A stretch of DNA of 43,540 nucleotides from Anaerolineae bacterium CG2_30_57_67 (GCA_001872455.1 MNXJ01000062.1:1-43540), one strand, 5' to 3'; positions 1 to 8,409 are shown, numbered from the stretch's first letter. Notes: generated by a model not told the origin, from the letters alone. Program-made: numbers and translations.

Positions 1-378
1 GCGGACCTCGTCGGCGGGCAACCTGGCGGCAACGCGGGGGTGGGCATCCACTATACCAACCACGGCGCGACAACCGCCACCGGCGTCGTCCTGACCGTCA
101 CCCTGGACAGCAATCTCACCTACATGAGTGATACTTCGGGCGTTGTCCCTAGCGTGAGCGGCAACACCGTCACTTGGAACCTGCCGAACATGGCTTCCCT
201 GGGCGGACAGGATTTCACCCTTAATGTTGGGGTTCCAGCGGACGCAACCCTCGGCACGCTCTACTCGCTCTCGTTGAGTTTGACCTCGAACGAGGCAGAC
301 ATCAACCCAAGCGATAACACCGACAACGCGCAGGTGATGGCAGCGCTGCAGATTTACCTTCCGCTGATCATGCGGTAA
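1..378 (+). CDS. 3' end of exported DUF11-like repeat protein with LPL tail (partial)
   Basis: The reading frame is open from base 1, so only the C-terminal 125 residues are present. The residues alternate short beta-type stretches (GVGIHYTNHGATTATGVVL; NPSDNTDNAQV) typical of the DUF11/conserved repeat domain family, extracellular Ig-like modules found in tandem in large surface proteins. The protein ends QIYLPLIMR-stop, the same tail seen in two other exported proteins in this window (ends at 35404 and 36086). A strong GC-rich hairpin follows the stop. The role is inferred to be cell-surface or secreted; nothing about a ligand can be said. The upstream part, including any signal peptide, lies outside the window. 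Confidence 0.75.
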   Translation, partial: ADLVGGQPGGNAGVGIHYTNHGATTATGVVLTVTLDSNLTYMSDTSGVVPSVSGNTVTWNLPNMASLGGQDFTLNVGVPADATLGTLYSLSLSLTSNEADINPSDNTDNAQVMAALQIYLPLIMR

Positions 379-395
379 CTGCCAACAAAAGCAAA

Positions 396-427
396 TGCCG
401 GGGCAGGCGTGCAAAACTGCCCCGGCA
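396..427 (+). terminator. GC-rich hairpin after DUF11-like gene
   Basis: There is a perfect 11-bp inverted repeat (TGCCGGGGCAG / CTGCCCCGGCA, 396-406 and 417-427) with a 10-base loop, 18 bases after the stop at 378. No T tract follows, so it may be a factor-dependent terminator or an mRNA 3'-end stabiliser rather than a classical intrinsic terminator. Confidence 0.55.
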
Positions 428-492
428 ATCCCATAATCTGCTACAGATTGTCGAATGAATAAGCACTTTGCCCGGGAAATTTGTACTTAAAG

Positions 493-792
493 TTACGCTG
501 GCACTCGTGGTCTTACTTCTCGGTCAAGACGACTACCCAAAGAATCAAGTGTAATATCTAGATCGTACTCTGCTTGTAGCCCAAGCCAAAACTGAGGCGA
601 GATGCCAAAATAGCGAGACAAGCGTAAGGCTGTATCTGCAGTAACGCTGCGAACTCCCAAGACGATTTCATTGATACGGCGTGCGTCTACACCAATATCA
701 ATTGCTAACCGATTCTGACTTAAACTCATCGGCTTCAAAAATTCTTCCAATAAAACTTCACCAGGGTGAACAGGGTTTAATTTATCAGACAT
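493..792 (-). CDS. higA: HigA-family antitoxin (XRE helix-turn-helix)
   Basis: This 99-residue protein carries the HigA signature N-terminus (NPVHPGEVLLEEFLKPM) followed by an XRE-type helix-turn-helix at about residues 24-70 (LSQNRLAIDIGV, ARRINEIVLGVRSVTADTALRLSRYFG) and the family's FWLGLQAEYDL segment. HigA proteins bind and neutralise the HigB RNase and repress their own promoter. It lies 14 bases downstream of the toxin gene, the toxin-first order typical of higBA loci, so the two should be co-transcribed. Length matches the family. The operator is presumably in the short region upstream of the toxin start at 1088. Confidence 0.92.
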   Translation of the reverse strand: MSDKLNPVHPGEVLLEEFLKPMSLSQNRLAIDIGVDARRINEIVLGVRSVTADTALRLSRYFGISPQFWLGLQAEYDLDITLDSLGSRLDREVRPRVPA

Positions 793-806
793 TTTTACCT
801 ACCAAT

Positions 807-1088
807 CTAGTGATAATCCGCAATCTCAACGTCATATGCGTCACTGCCTTCCCATCGAAAGCATACACGCCATTGGTCATTAATCCGAATACTCCATTGA
901 TCCGCTCGATTCCCGCTTAATTTCTCAAGATGGTTAGCAGGAGGAACACGCAAATCAATAATGGAAGCGGAGTTGTTTATCATGCGTAACTTACGCAAAG
1001 CGATTTGCTGAATATCGCTTGGTAGATTGCGTGAACGTTGACGCTGATAAATTTTCTGAGTTTCATCGCCTTTGAATGTTTTTATCAC
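807..1088 (-). CDS. higB: HigB-type mRNA interferase toxin (RelE fold)
   Basis: This 93-residue RelE/HigB-like toxin is expected to cleave mRNA on the ribosome. The N-terminus (IKTFKGDETQKIYQ), the central IDLRVPPANHLEKLSG and the C-terminal QWRVCFRWEGSDAYDVEIADYH are diagnostic of the HigB/plasmid maintenance killer family. Its start is a GTG at 1088. There is no Shine-Dalgarno sequence in front of it. Instead a consensus promoter places the predicted transcription start on or next to this GTG, so the mRNA is probably leaderless. It is the first gene of the pair, with the antitoxin 14 bases downstream. Length is normal for the family. Confidence 0.92.
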   Translation of the reverse strand: MIKTFKGDETQKIYQRQRSRNLPSDIQQIALRKLRMINNSASIIDLRVPPANHLEKLSGNRADQWSIRINDQWRVCFRWEGSDAYDVEIADYH

Positions 1089-1094
1089 GGCTTT

Positions 1095-1123
1095 ATTTTA
1101 TAGCGCGACGCGCCAAGTGTCAA
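1095..1123 (-). promoter_or_regulatory. Strong sigma70-type promoter of higBA
   Basis: On the minus strand the -35 box is a perfect TTGACA (1118-1123), the spacer is exactly 17 bases, and the -10 box is TAAAAT (1095-1100). Six bases separate the -10 box from the GTG start of the toxin gene, so transcription is predicted to begin at about 1088, on the start codon. HigA autorepression would be expected here. Confidence 0.75.
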
Positions 1124-1211
1124 CCGCCTAATTTTCCAGACTGTGTCGAGTCTCACAAAGTCGTATCAGGGCAAGCAACGAGTAGCGCCAGTTGGCAGAC
1201 GGCGTAACCTG

Positions 1212-1379
1212 GTGCCGGAACTTTATAAAGATGTAGGGTAAAAACGGCTGAATTGCGCCGTTTTTACCCTACGAAATCGGAAAGTTCCGGTACTAGTGCC
1301 GGAACTTTATAAAGATGTAGGGTAAAAACGGCTGAATTGCGCCGTTTTTACCCTACGAAATCGGAAAGTTCCGGTACTA
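1212..1379. repeat. Perfect tandem duplication of an 84-bp nested palindrome
   Basis: Two identical 84-bp units lie head to tail (1212-1295 and 1296-1379). Each unit is two-tiered. An outer inverted repeat (GCCGGAACTTT / AAAGTTCCGG) encloses an inner, perfect 16-bp inverted repeat (GTAGGGTAAAAACGGC / GCCGTTTTTACCCTAC) with an 8-base loop. The units lie in the roughly 470-bp gap between higB and the thioredoxin reductase terminator, which has no convincing gene. The structure suggests a REP/BIME- or MITE-like element. A REP-transposase relic lies elsewhere in the window at 24224-24361, but a direct link is not shown. Confidence 0.9.
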
Positions 1380-1561
1380 GGCGCGTTTTGTCCGGTCGTT
1401 TTTGCAGTAGAGCCATTTATACAAAAAGGGCTCTCCCGTATCCGGTGGAAAAATTCTTACCACAACGGGTCACAAAGGGCATTTTGGTGCTTTTTTCCTT
1501 CGTACTCCTTTGTCCCTTTGTGGTCGAAAATAGATTTCCCGTTAAACATGATAGAGCCAAA

Positions 1562-1595
1562 AAAAGTCCCGCTGAAAATTTCCAGCAGGACTTTT
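1562..1595 (-). terminator. Intrinsic terminator of the thioredoxin reductase gene
   Basis: Read on the minus strand, a 13-bp stem (AAAAGTCCTGCTG / CAGCGGGACTTTT, one G-T wobble pair) with an 8-base loop is followed by seven T residues. It begins four bases after the stop codon at 1600. This is a textbook Rho-independent terminator. Confidence 0.88.
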
Positions 1596-1599
1596 GATT

Positions 1600-2844
1600 T
1601 CAGACTTTCTTGAAATATTCGCGGATGAGCAGCGCGGCGGTCGCCCCCTCGCCTGCCGCCGAAGCGACCTGCTTGGTGCTGCCCTGACGCACATCCCCCG
1701 CTGCGAAAATTCCCGGCACGCTGGTCTCCAAAAACGCCGGTTCGCGCCCGTTGAACGCGGAAATTTTCCGCCCGTCATGCACCAGGTCGTGCCCCGTTTG
1801 CACAAAACCCCATTGATTTCGCTCGACGCTGGTGTTTTCCAAAATACTCGTATTGGGAGTCAGCCCGATGAAGACAAACACTCCCGCCGGGTGGATACTC
1901 TCGCTGGCGCCGGTCTTGCGGTCTTTGAGCTCCACCGTCTTCAACTTGCCGCCCGCCCCGCTGAAGCGCGTTACGTCGGTATTGAAGCGCACCTCAATCT
2001 GCGGATGATTGAGCGCCTTCTCCTGAATGACCTGGCTGGCGGATAATTTATCGCCGCGCACCAGCAGGGTGACCTTCTCGACGAATTTCACCAGAAACAG
2101 GCTCTCTTCCGCCGCGCTGTTGCCGCCGCCGATGACCGCCACCGGCAGGCCCTTGTAAAATGGCCCATCACAAGTGGCGCAGAAATGAATCCCGGCGCCG
2201 ATGAAATCATCCTCGCCCGGCGCGCCGAGACGCTTATAGCGGCTGCCGGTGGCAAGCAATATCGCTTTGGCGCTGTATTCGCTACCGTCGGCGGTTTGCA
2301 CACAGTGATAATTATCGTGGCTGCTGATTTTGGCGACATCCTGCGCCTGCAGCATTTCCACGCCGAAGCGCTCGGCCTGCCGCCGAAGCTGCGAAGCAAA
2401 TTCCGAACCGAGCACACCCTCCGCGAAACCGGGGACGTTATCCAGCCTTTCGGTGGCTGCCGCCTGCCCGCCCAGCGCGGCGCGCTCAATGACCAGCGTT
2501 TCGATTCCCTCGCGCGCGGTGTAAAGTGCCGCCGTCAGCCCGGCAGGGCCGCCGCCAATCACAATCAGGTCATAGTGATGGCGCGCGGCGGTCGTTTTTA
2601 ATCCCAGTTTGGCGGCAATTTGCGCATTGGACGGTTCCACCAAAATGGAGCCATCGGCGAATTCAATCGTCGGGATGATGCGTTTGCCGTCATTTTTTTG
2701 CAGCACATAGGCTTCGCCCGCTTTATCCTGTTCAATATCCACCCAATTGTAGGGGATTTGATGTTCACCTAAAAATTGTTTGCTGCGGCGACAGTCCGGG
2801 CACCAATAAGCGCCATAAACGGTGATGGAAGGTTCGTTGGTCAT
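1600..2844 (-). CDS. trxB: Glutaredoxin-thioredoxin reductase fusion (FAD flavoprotein)
   Basis: This 414-residue protein has two modules. Residues 1 to about 80 are a glutaredoxin/NrdH-like thioredoxin fold with the redox pair CPDC (ITVYGAYWCPDCRR) and the cis-Pro region RIIPTIEF. From about residue 90 follows a class II thioredoxin reductase: FAD-binding GGGPAGLTAALY, redox-active CATCDG, NADPH-binding GGGNSAAEE and the C-terminal FAD motif GIFAAGDVR. It should pass electrons from NADPH through FAD and CATC, perhaps to its own glutaredoxin domain, for cytoplasmic thiol homeostasis. An AAAGGAG site 7-8 bases upstream supports the start. It is a monocistronic unit closed by an intrinsic terminator. 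The fusion is known in several phyla; the in-cis substrate relationship is inference. Confidence 0.9.
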   Translation of the reverse strand: MTNEPSITVYGAYWCPDCRRSKQFLGEHQIPYNWVDIEQDKAGEAYVLQKNDGKRIIPTIEFADGSILVEPSNAQIAAKLGLKTTAARHHYDLIVIGGGPAGLTAALYTAREGIETLVIERAALGGQAAATERLDNVPGFAEGVLGSEFASQLRRQAERFGVEMLQAQDVAKISSHDNYHCVQTADGSEYSAKAILLATGSRYKRLGAPGEDDFIGAGIHFCATCDGPFYKGLPVAVIGGGNSAAEESLFLVKFVEKVTLLVRGDKLSASQVIQEKALNHPQIEVRFNTDVTRFSGAGGKLKTVELKDRKTGASESIHPAGVFVFIGLTPNTSILENTSVERNQWGFVQTGHDLVHDGRKISAFNGREPAFLETSVPGIFAAGDVRQGSTKQVASAAGEGATAALLIREYFKKV

Positions 2845-3153
2845 AAAAATTCTCCTTTTATAAGAGAAGGCGCGGGTCGGTCAAATCTTACCCAGCGAAA
2901 ATTTACCAGGTATTGTTATTGACAGCATGACCACACTTTTGGCAAAGATCCTGTCATTGCGATGGCGGCGTTTTCCCGCCCGAAGCATCCATAAACAAAC
3001 AGTAAATCTCGTTTAATGGGAGAAGCATTGTAAACCTCAAAGCCAAAGTGGGTCCGTTTTCGATGTCAATTTTAATCGTAACTGCCCAGCCGCCTGGTTT
3101 TCCGCCCTGTTCGGCGGGCTTGCGATTACCCATATCTTTGCTCCACCCTGCAA

Positions 3154-3197
3154 AGCGACATAAATGTCGCACAACGTAGCGCGACATTTATGTCGCT
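3154..3197. repeat. 17-bp perfect inverted repeat with self-palindromic arms
   Basis: The arms AGCGACATAAATGTCGC (3154-3170) and GCGACATTTATGTCGCT (3181-3197) are perfect inverted copies separated by 10 bases. Each arm is itself nearly palindromic (GCGACAT-AA-ATGTCGC), so several alternative foldbacks exist. It lies downstream of the complex I operon and upstream of the thioredoxin reductase gene on the same strand. Both a 3'-end structure of the nuo transcript and a dimeric-regulator site are possible. No T tract follows. Confidence 0.7.
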
Positions 3198-3210
3198 ATT
3201 GTCCACACGG

Positions 3211-3235
3211 CCCCTTCCCTACACTGGGAGGGGGC
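3211..3235 (-). terminator. Possible terminator hairpin after nuoN
   Basis: CCCCTTCCC and GGGAGGGGG pair around a six-base loop, about 20 bases past the nuoN stop codon. One position is mismatched and there is no downstream T run on the transcript, so assignment as the end of the nuo operon is tentative. The remaining 2845-3256 gap shows no gene I can support. Confidence 0.35.
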
Positions 3236-3256
3236 TAGACCAAAAAAACGCCAAAA

Positions 3257-4702
3257 TCATTTCATCACCATCAACAGCGCGCGGCTGGCCCAATCAAAAA
3301 GCGGGGCTGGGAACAGGCTGATGATGACCGTAGCCAGCGCGGAAAAAACGATGGTGGCAGTCAACCAGGTTTCGCGCGCCACGTCAGGCTGGCCGTCTTT
3401 CATGTACATCGTCAGCACAACGCGCAGATAGTAGAAGGCGGAAATCAACGAAGTGACCACGCCAATGATGGCCAGCCAGTACAAACCGCCTTGCAGAGCG
3501 GCGCGGAAGAGGTAGAGTTTTCCAATCAGGCCAATGGTCGGCGGCAGACCGGTGAAGGAGAGCATGAAAAGCGTCATGGCGGCAGCCAGCCAGGGGAATT
3601 TTTTGCCCAGCCCGGCGTAATCGGCAATTTGCAGGTCTTTTCCCTGTTCTTTTTCGAGGGAAATGACCACGCCCCAGGCGCCGAAAGAACTGACAGTGTA
3701 GGCGACCAGATAAAAGAGCGCGGCAGAAATCGCCACCGGGCGGGCCAGGTCGCTGCCAAAGGCGACGAAAGCCATGAGAATATACCCAGCCTGAGCGATG
3801 CTGGAATAGGCCAACATGCGTTTGATATCGCTCTGGGCGATGGCGACCAGGTTACCAAGAATCATGGTCAGCGCGGCGAGCGCCCACAAAATGGGCGTCA
3901 GGTCGGCGGCGAGCGCGGGGAAGGCGCTGGAGAAGACGCGAATGAGGGCGGCAAACCCGGCAGCTTTGGCACCCGCGGCCATGAAAGCGGTGACGGAGGT
4001 GGGCGCGCCCTGGTAAACATCGGGCGTCCACATGTGGAAGGGAACCAGCGCGGTTTTGAAGCCCAGACCGACCAAAATCAGCGCCGCGCCGGAAAGCAGC
4101 AGGGCCTTGTTGGCGACGCCAGCGGCCGTAGCAGCGACAATCGCCGCAATCGAGGTGGCGCCCGTCGCGCCGAAGGTCAAGGCAATGCCGTAGACCACGA
4201 AGCCGGTGGAAAATGCGCCGAGCAGAAAATACTTCAACCCGGCTTCTTCCGATGCGGTGTTGGGGTAGGCAAAGGCGGCCAGCACATAAAGCGGGATGGA
4301 AAGCAGTTCGAGCGCGATGAAAATGACCAGCAGGTCGGTCGCCTGCGCCATGAGCATCATGCCAACGATGCTGAAAAGCATCAGGCTGTAGTATTCACCG
4401 CGCTCAATGCCCATGCGGCGCAGGTAGCCGTAGGCGACAGCGACGCCGAGCAGACCCGTCAGCAGAAAGAGGGAAATGAGAAAATTGGCAAATCCATCGC
4501 GCACCACCATGCCGTTGAAACCAGTGTATTCGCCCGGCTGCAGGAAGGTGACGCCCAGGGTGAACGCCAGCCCCAGCGCGGCCAGGAATGCCGTGCGTCC
4601 TTTGTGCGCGCCGGGGGTAAAAACATCCACCAGCAACAGCGCACATGCCCACAGGGTCAGCAGGATGGCCGGGAGCAGGGTAAAGAAATCGGTTTGAGTC
4701 AT
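3257..4702 (-). CDS. nuoN: NADH-quinone oxidoreductase subunit N
   Basis: This 481-residue, multi-membrane-spanning subunit is one of the three antiporter-like (Mrp-type) proton-pumping modules of complex I. Family landmarks are EEAGLKYFLLGAFSTGFVVYG, the buried lysine/proline region GFKTALVPFHMWTPDVYQGAP, and IKRMLAYSSIAQAGYILMA. Length is typical. It is the last gene of the nuo operon, 25 bases after nuoM, with a GGAGAG site before the ATG. A long antisense frame across this gene is a codon-bias shadow. Confidence 0.96.
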   Translation of the reverse strand: MTQTDFFTLLPAILLTLWACALLLVDVFTPGAHKGRTAFLAALGLAFTLGVTFLQPGEYTGFNGMVVRDGFANFLISLFLLTGLLGVAVAYGYLRRMGIERGEYYSLMLFSIVGMMLMAQATDLLVIFIALELLSIPLYVLAAFAYPNTASEEAGLKYFLLGAFSTGFVVYGIALTFGATGATSIAAIVAATAAGVANKALLLSGAALILVGLGFKTALVPFHMWTPDVYQGAPTSVTAFMAAGAKAAGFAALIRVFSSAFPALAADLTPILWALAALTMILGNLVAIAQSDIKRMLAYSSIAQAGYILMAFVAFGSDLARPVAISAALFYLVAYTVSSFGAWGVVISLEKEQGKDLQIADYAGLGKKFPWLAAAMTLFMLSFTGLPPTIGLIGKLYLFRAALQGGLYWLAIIGVVTSLISAFYYLRVVLTMYMKDGQPDVARETWLTATIVFSALATVIISLFPAPLFDWASRALLMVMK

Positions 4703-4727
4703 AGTCTCTCCACGGGGAGCAGCATGG

Positions 4728-6224
4728 TTACTTGACCGCCGTCAGGAAGGGGATAAGCAATTTGTCCACCGCTGGAGCCATCAGGTCAAAGAAGGGTTTG
4801 GGGTAAAGACCAATCCAGAAGATGAAGAGCAGCAAGGGAAGCATGGTGGCGATTTCGCGCCAGTTGAGGTCTTTCAGTTCGTGGTGTTGGGTGATTTCGC
4901 CCGCCGGGCCGAGGAACATTTTCTGGAACATGTAGAGAATGTAGGCGGCGGCCAGGATGACGCCCACCGCTGACAGGATGGCGAACCAGTAGGAGCCGTA
5001 GGCCTGAGAGCCAAAAGCGCCCAGCAAAATGGTAAATTCGCCGACAAAACCGTTCAGGCCGGGCAAGCCCATCGAGGAGAGGGAAACAATCAGCATGAAG
5101 GTGCCGAAGAGCGGGGTAATTTTCCACAAGCCGCCGTAGACCGCCATTTCGCGGGTATGGGTTTGTTCATAAATCATGCCGACCAAAAGGAAGAGGGCGC
5201 CGGTGCTCAGGCCGTGATTAATCATCTGCAAAATGGCGCCCTGCACGCCCTGAGAGTTGAGTGCGAACAGGCCGAGCATGACAAAGCCGAGGTGGCTGAC
5301 GGAAGAATACGCCACCAGTTTTTTGACATCTTTTTGCGAGTAGGAAACCAGCGCGCCGTAAATAATGCCAATGACGGCCAGCCAGCCAATCACCGGAGCG
5401 GCCTGACGGGCGGCTTCGGGGAAAAGCGACAGGTTGAAGCGCAGGAAACCGTAGGTGCCCATCTTCAGCAAAACACCAGCCAGAATGACGGAACCGGCGG
5501 TGGGCGCTTCGACGTGAGCATCGGGCAGCCAGGAATGCAGCGGCCACATGGGAACTTTGATGGCGAAGGCGGCGGCAAAAGCGATAAAAAGCACCATCTG
5601 CGCGGCGGCGGGGACTTTGCCAATCAAGTCGGGGGTGGAGAAGGTGCCGAGGTTGACGCCGAGCCACAGAATGGCGAGCAACATCAGGATGGACCCGGCC
5701 ATGGTGTAGAGGAAAAATTTGACCGAGGCGTATAAGCGACGCGGCCCGCCCCAAATGCCAATCAAAAAATACATGGGAACGAGGGTGAATTCCCAGAAGA
5801 TGTAGAACAGGAATAAATCCTGGGCAAGGAAAACGCCGGTCATGCCCACTTCCAACAGCAGGAAGAAGAGCATGAAATCTTTGACGCGTTCCTGCACCGC
5901 CGTCCAGGTTGAGAGGATGGCAAGCGGGGTCAGGAAGGTGGTCAGCAATACCAGCAAAATGCTGAGGCCGTCAACCGCCAGGTAGAACTGGATGTTCCAC
6001 CCGGCCACCTGAATCCAGGGATATTGGGCCGCCAGCTGCAAATCGGGGTTGGCGGCGTTGAATTGTCCCAGCACCCACAGCGAGATGACAAAGGTCAGCA
6101 GGGAGGTGATCAGCGCCGTCCAGCGGATGGCGTTTTTCTGCTCGCCGTTGATGAAAAGCAGCGCCAGCACGCCCAACAGCGGGAAGAATGTGACAACAAA
6201 CAGGGGTTGTAGAAGAAAGTCCAT
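4728..6224 (-). CDS. nuoM: NADH-quinone oxidoreductase subunit M
   Basis: This roughly 498-residue antiporter-like membrane subunit has the diagnostic FYIFWEFTLVPMYFLIGIWGG segment with the conserved Glu of TM5, and the pumping-channel region AFAIKVPMWPLHSWLPDAHVEAPTAGS. Two in-frame starts exist (6230 and 6224). I prefer ATG 6224, because the GAGG element lies 7 bases before it but directly abuts the other ATG. Upstream, between it and nuoL, lies a 100-bp array of 7-mers that also supplies the nuoL stop region. It pumps protons across the cytoplasmic membrane during quinone reduction. Confidence 0.96.
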   Translation of the reverse strand: MDFLLQPLFVVTFFPLLGVLALLFINGEQKNAIRWTALITSLLTFVISLWVLGQFNAANPDLQLAAQYPWIQVAGWNIQFYLAVDGLSILLVLLTTFLTPLAILSTWTAVQERVKDFMLFFLLLEVGMTGVFLAQDLFLFYIFWEFTLVPMYFLIGIWGGPRRLYASVKFFLYTMAGSILMLLAILWLGVNLGTFSTPDLIGKVPAAAQMVLFIAFAAAFAIKVPMWPLHSWLPDAHVEAPTAGSVILAGVLLKMGTYGFLRFNLSLFPEAARQAAPVIGWLAVIGIIYGALVSYSQKDVKKLVAYSSVSHLGFVMLGLFALNSQGVQGAILQMINHGLSTGALFLLVGMIYEQTHTREMAVYGGLWKITPLFGTFMLIVSLSSMGLPGLNGFVGEFTILLGAFGSQAYGSYWFAILSAVGVILAAAYILYMFQKMFLGPAGEITQHHELKDLNWREIATMLPLLLFIFWIGLYPKPFFDLMAPAVDKLLIPFLTAVK

Positions 6225-6241
6225 GTGCATACCTCAGTGAA

Positions 6242-6348
6242 AATGATGAATGATGAATAGCAAATTATGAATGATGAGCAATGAATGATGAATGATCATT
6301 CCGCATTCTTCATTCTGCATTCCGCGTTTTCATCATTTTGCATTCAAA
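6242..6348. repeat. Heptamer array with mid-point inversion, nuoL-nuoM junction
   Basis: Eight units related to AATGATG (6242-6297: AATGATG, AATGATG, AATAGCA, AATTATG, and so on) switch without loss of phase into units of the opposite sense related to ATTCNNC (6298-6325: ATTCCGC, ATTCTTC, ATTCTGC, ATTCCGC), then irregular ATTTTGC and ATTCAAA units. Thus the left half can pair with the right half. The array runs into the last codons of nuoL (residues NAK and stop at 6333). It fills essentially all of the only large gap inside the nuo operon. Confidence 0.9.
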
Positions 6349-8405
6349 AGCAAATATCCCAAAATTGCGACGACACCGACCACAATCGAGAGCGCGTAGG
6401 AGCGGACAAAACCGTTTTGCAGTTTTCCCAGCGCAGCGGAAGAGGCCGAAACCAGGTCGCTCAGCCAGTAGGAAACGCGGTCAATCAGGCCCAGGTCAAT
6501 CGGGTCGGCCAGGAAGCGGGTAAAGCCGACAAAGCCTTTGGCGATGACGGAGTCGTGGAACCATTCGTGCCAGAAATCCCAGTCCACGGTTTGCGCCAGG
6601 AATTTGGCGAGGGCCTTGTAGGGTTGAATGACGACGAGTTGGTAGCCTTCATCTACAAACCATTTATTTTCCATGCCGGTAAAGAGCAGGCCAAGCGGTT
6701 TTTTGAGCGGGTCAATTTGCCCAACCTGGAGCGGGTTGCGCCCGTAGAGCCACCACGAAAGCCCAATCGCGGCCAGCGCCAGCAGGGTGGAAACGCCCGC
6801 CACGACCAAACTGAATTCGGGGGTTTCGACTTCGCCCAGGGTGTGCGCCAGCCAGCCGCCAAACTGATGCAGGCCGGGGAAGTTCAGAAAGCCGCCGAAA
6901 ATTGAAAGCGCGGCCAAAACCATCAGCGGCGCGGTCATCACCAGCGGCGATTCTTCGGCGTGAGCGGCGGCGGCGTGCCGCGCTTCGCCAAAGAAAACCA
7001 TCCAGATTTGGCGTCCCATGTAAAAGGCGGTCAAAAAAGCGGCGGCGGTCAAAATCCAATAAACGTGCGGGAAGTGCAGCGAAGCGTCCAGCAAAATTTC
7101 ATCTTTGGAGAAGAAACCGGCAAAGGGCGGCAGCCCCATCAGCGCCAGGGTGCCAATGATGTAGAGCCAGAAGGTGACCGGCATGGTTTTGCGCAGGCCG
7201 CCCATGTTGCGCATGTCGCCGGGGTCAAAGACTTCGTGATGGTCGCCGTGCGGCAGGTGATGATGGCCGCGCTCCATGCCGAGAATGACGGAACCCGCCG
7301 AAAGGAAGAGCAGCGCCTTGAAGAAGGCGTGCGTCATCAGGTGGAACATCCCGGCCACATACGCGCCCATGCCGACGCCCGCCACCATGAAGCCCAACTG
7401 GCTGATGGTGGAGTAGGCCAGCACCTTCTTCAGGTCGTACTGGCCGACAGCGATGGTGGCGGCAAAAAGCCCCGTCACCGCGCCGACAGTGGCGACGATG
7501 TACTGCGCGTCGTGGCTCAGGCTGTAAATCGGGTAAGAGCGGGTAATCAGATAAACGCCCGCCGTGACCATCGTGGCGGCATGAATCAGCGCCGAAACGG
7601 GGGTCGGGCCGGCCATCGCGTCTGGCAGCCAGATGTAGAGCGGAATCTGCGCCGATTTCCCGGCAACGCCCACCAGGAAGAAAATCGTTATCCACAAAAT
7701 GACCCAAGGTTCGTGCGCGGCGACTTCAGCCACTTTGGCGAAAACCAGGTCAAAATCGGTCGAGCCGAATTTCCAAAACATCATGAAGGCGGCCATCAGG
7801 AAGCCGAAATCGCCAACGCGGTTGGTGATGAAGGCTTTTTTGGCGGCGTTGGCGTTGGCGAGCGATGGTCTGCCCAGCGTATCCATGTCGTACCAGAAAC
7901 CAATCAGCAGGAAGGAAGCCAGGCCGACGCCTTCCCAGCCGACAAAAAGCATCATGTATGAGTTGCCGCTGACCAGCGTCAGCATGGCGATGATGAAGAA
8001 ATTCAGAAAGACGAAAAAGCGAGGGTAGCGCGGCAGGTCGTTTTTGAAGCGCACGTCTTCGTGCATGTAGCCGATGGCGTAGATGTGAATCAGCGTGCCG
8101 ACGCCGCTGACGACGAGCATCATCGTCACCGAGAGCGTATCCACGCGGAAGGCCCAATCAACCGCCAGCTGGCCGATGTGAATCCAGTCGGCGAGGCGGA
8201 CAACGGCGCCTTCGGGATGTTGCCCCAGCGAAATGGCCTGTAAAACCGCTGTCAGAAAGGCCGTGCCAGATGCCAGGCTGGCGACCAGGCCTACGCCTTT
8301 TTCGCCCAATTTGGGGCCGAGGAACATGTTAATCAGCATACCCGCCAGCGGAGCAAAGACAATCAACGGAACGAGATAGAAGAACAGTCCGGCAGTATTT
8401 TCCAT
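6333..8405 (-). CDS. nuoL: NADH-quinone oxidoreductase subunit L
   Basis: This 690-residue membrane subunit combines an antiporter-like core with the C-terminal lateral helix region expected for NuoL. Landmarks are the conserved FVGWEGVGLASFLLIGFWY (TM5 Glu) and GVAGKSAQIPLYIWLPDAMAGPTPVSALIHAATMVTAGVYL, which continues to KKVLAYSTISQLGFM. An unusual His-rich loop (ERGHHHLPHGDHHEVFDPGD) sits in the middle of the chain; similar short loops occur in other NuoL proteins, and metal binding is not shown. The start is 4 bases after nuoK. The last residues are encoded within the neighbouring heptamer array. Confidence 0.96.
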   Translation of the reverse strand: MENTAGLFFYLVPLIVFAPLAGMLINMFLGPKLGEKGVGLVASLASGTAFLTAVLQAISLGQHPEGAVVRLADWIHIGQLAVDWAFRVDTLSVTMMLVVSGVGTLIHIYAIGYMHEDVRFKNDLPRYPRFFVFLNFFIIAMLTLVSGNSYMMLFVGWEGVGLASFLLIGFWYDMDTLGRPSLANANAAKKAFITNRVGDFGFLMAAFMMFWKFGSTDFDLVFAKVAEVAAHEPWVILWITIFFLVGVAGKSAQIPLYIWLPDAMAGPTPVSALIHAATMVTAGVYLITRSYPIYSLSHDAQYIVATVGAVTGLFAATIAVGQYDLKKVLAYSTISQLGFMVAGVGMGAYVAGMFHLMTHAFFKALLFLSAGSVILGMERGHHHLPHGDHHEVFDPGDMRNMGGLRKTMPVTFWLYIIGTLALMGLPPFAGFFSKDEILLDASLHFPHVYWILTAAAFLTAFYMGRQIWMVFFGEARHAAAAHAEESPLVMTAPLMVLAALSIFGGFLNFPGLHQFGGWLAHTLGEVETPEFSLVVAGVSTLLALAAIGLSWWLYGRNPLQVGQIDPLKKPLGLLFTGMENKWFVDEGYQLVVIQPYKALAKFLAQTVDWDFWHEWFHDSVIAKGFVGFTRFLADPIDLGLIDRVSYWLSDLVSASSAALGKLQNGFVRSYALSIVVGVVAILGYLLLNAK

Positions 8406-8409
8406 AGTT

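Noticed and set aside
1337-1597. An 86-residue plus-strand frame
   Set aside because: It begins inside the second 84-bp palindrome unit and ends in the terminator of the opposite-strand gene; no motif and no ribosome site.
2954-3187. A 77-residue minus-strand frame in the gap between nuoN and the thioredoxin reductase gene
   Set aside because: No ribosome site, no recognisable family, and its start lies inside the inverted repeat at 3154-3197; more likely non-coding.
3491-4735. A 414-residue frame antisense to nuoN, and similar long antisense frames over nuoL, nuoG and glyA-gcvT
   Set aside because: Highly biased Gly/Arg/Gln/His-rich translations without domains; expected shadows of GC-rich codon usage.
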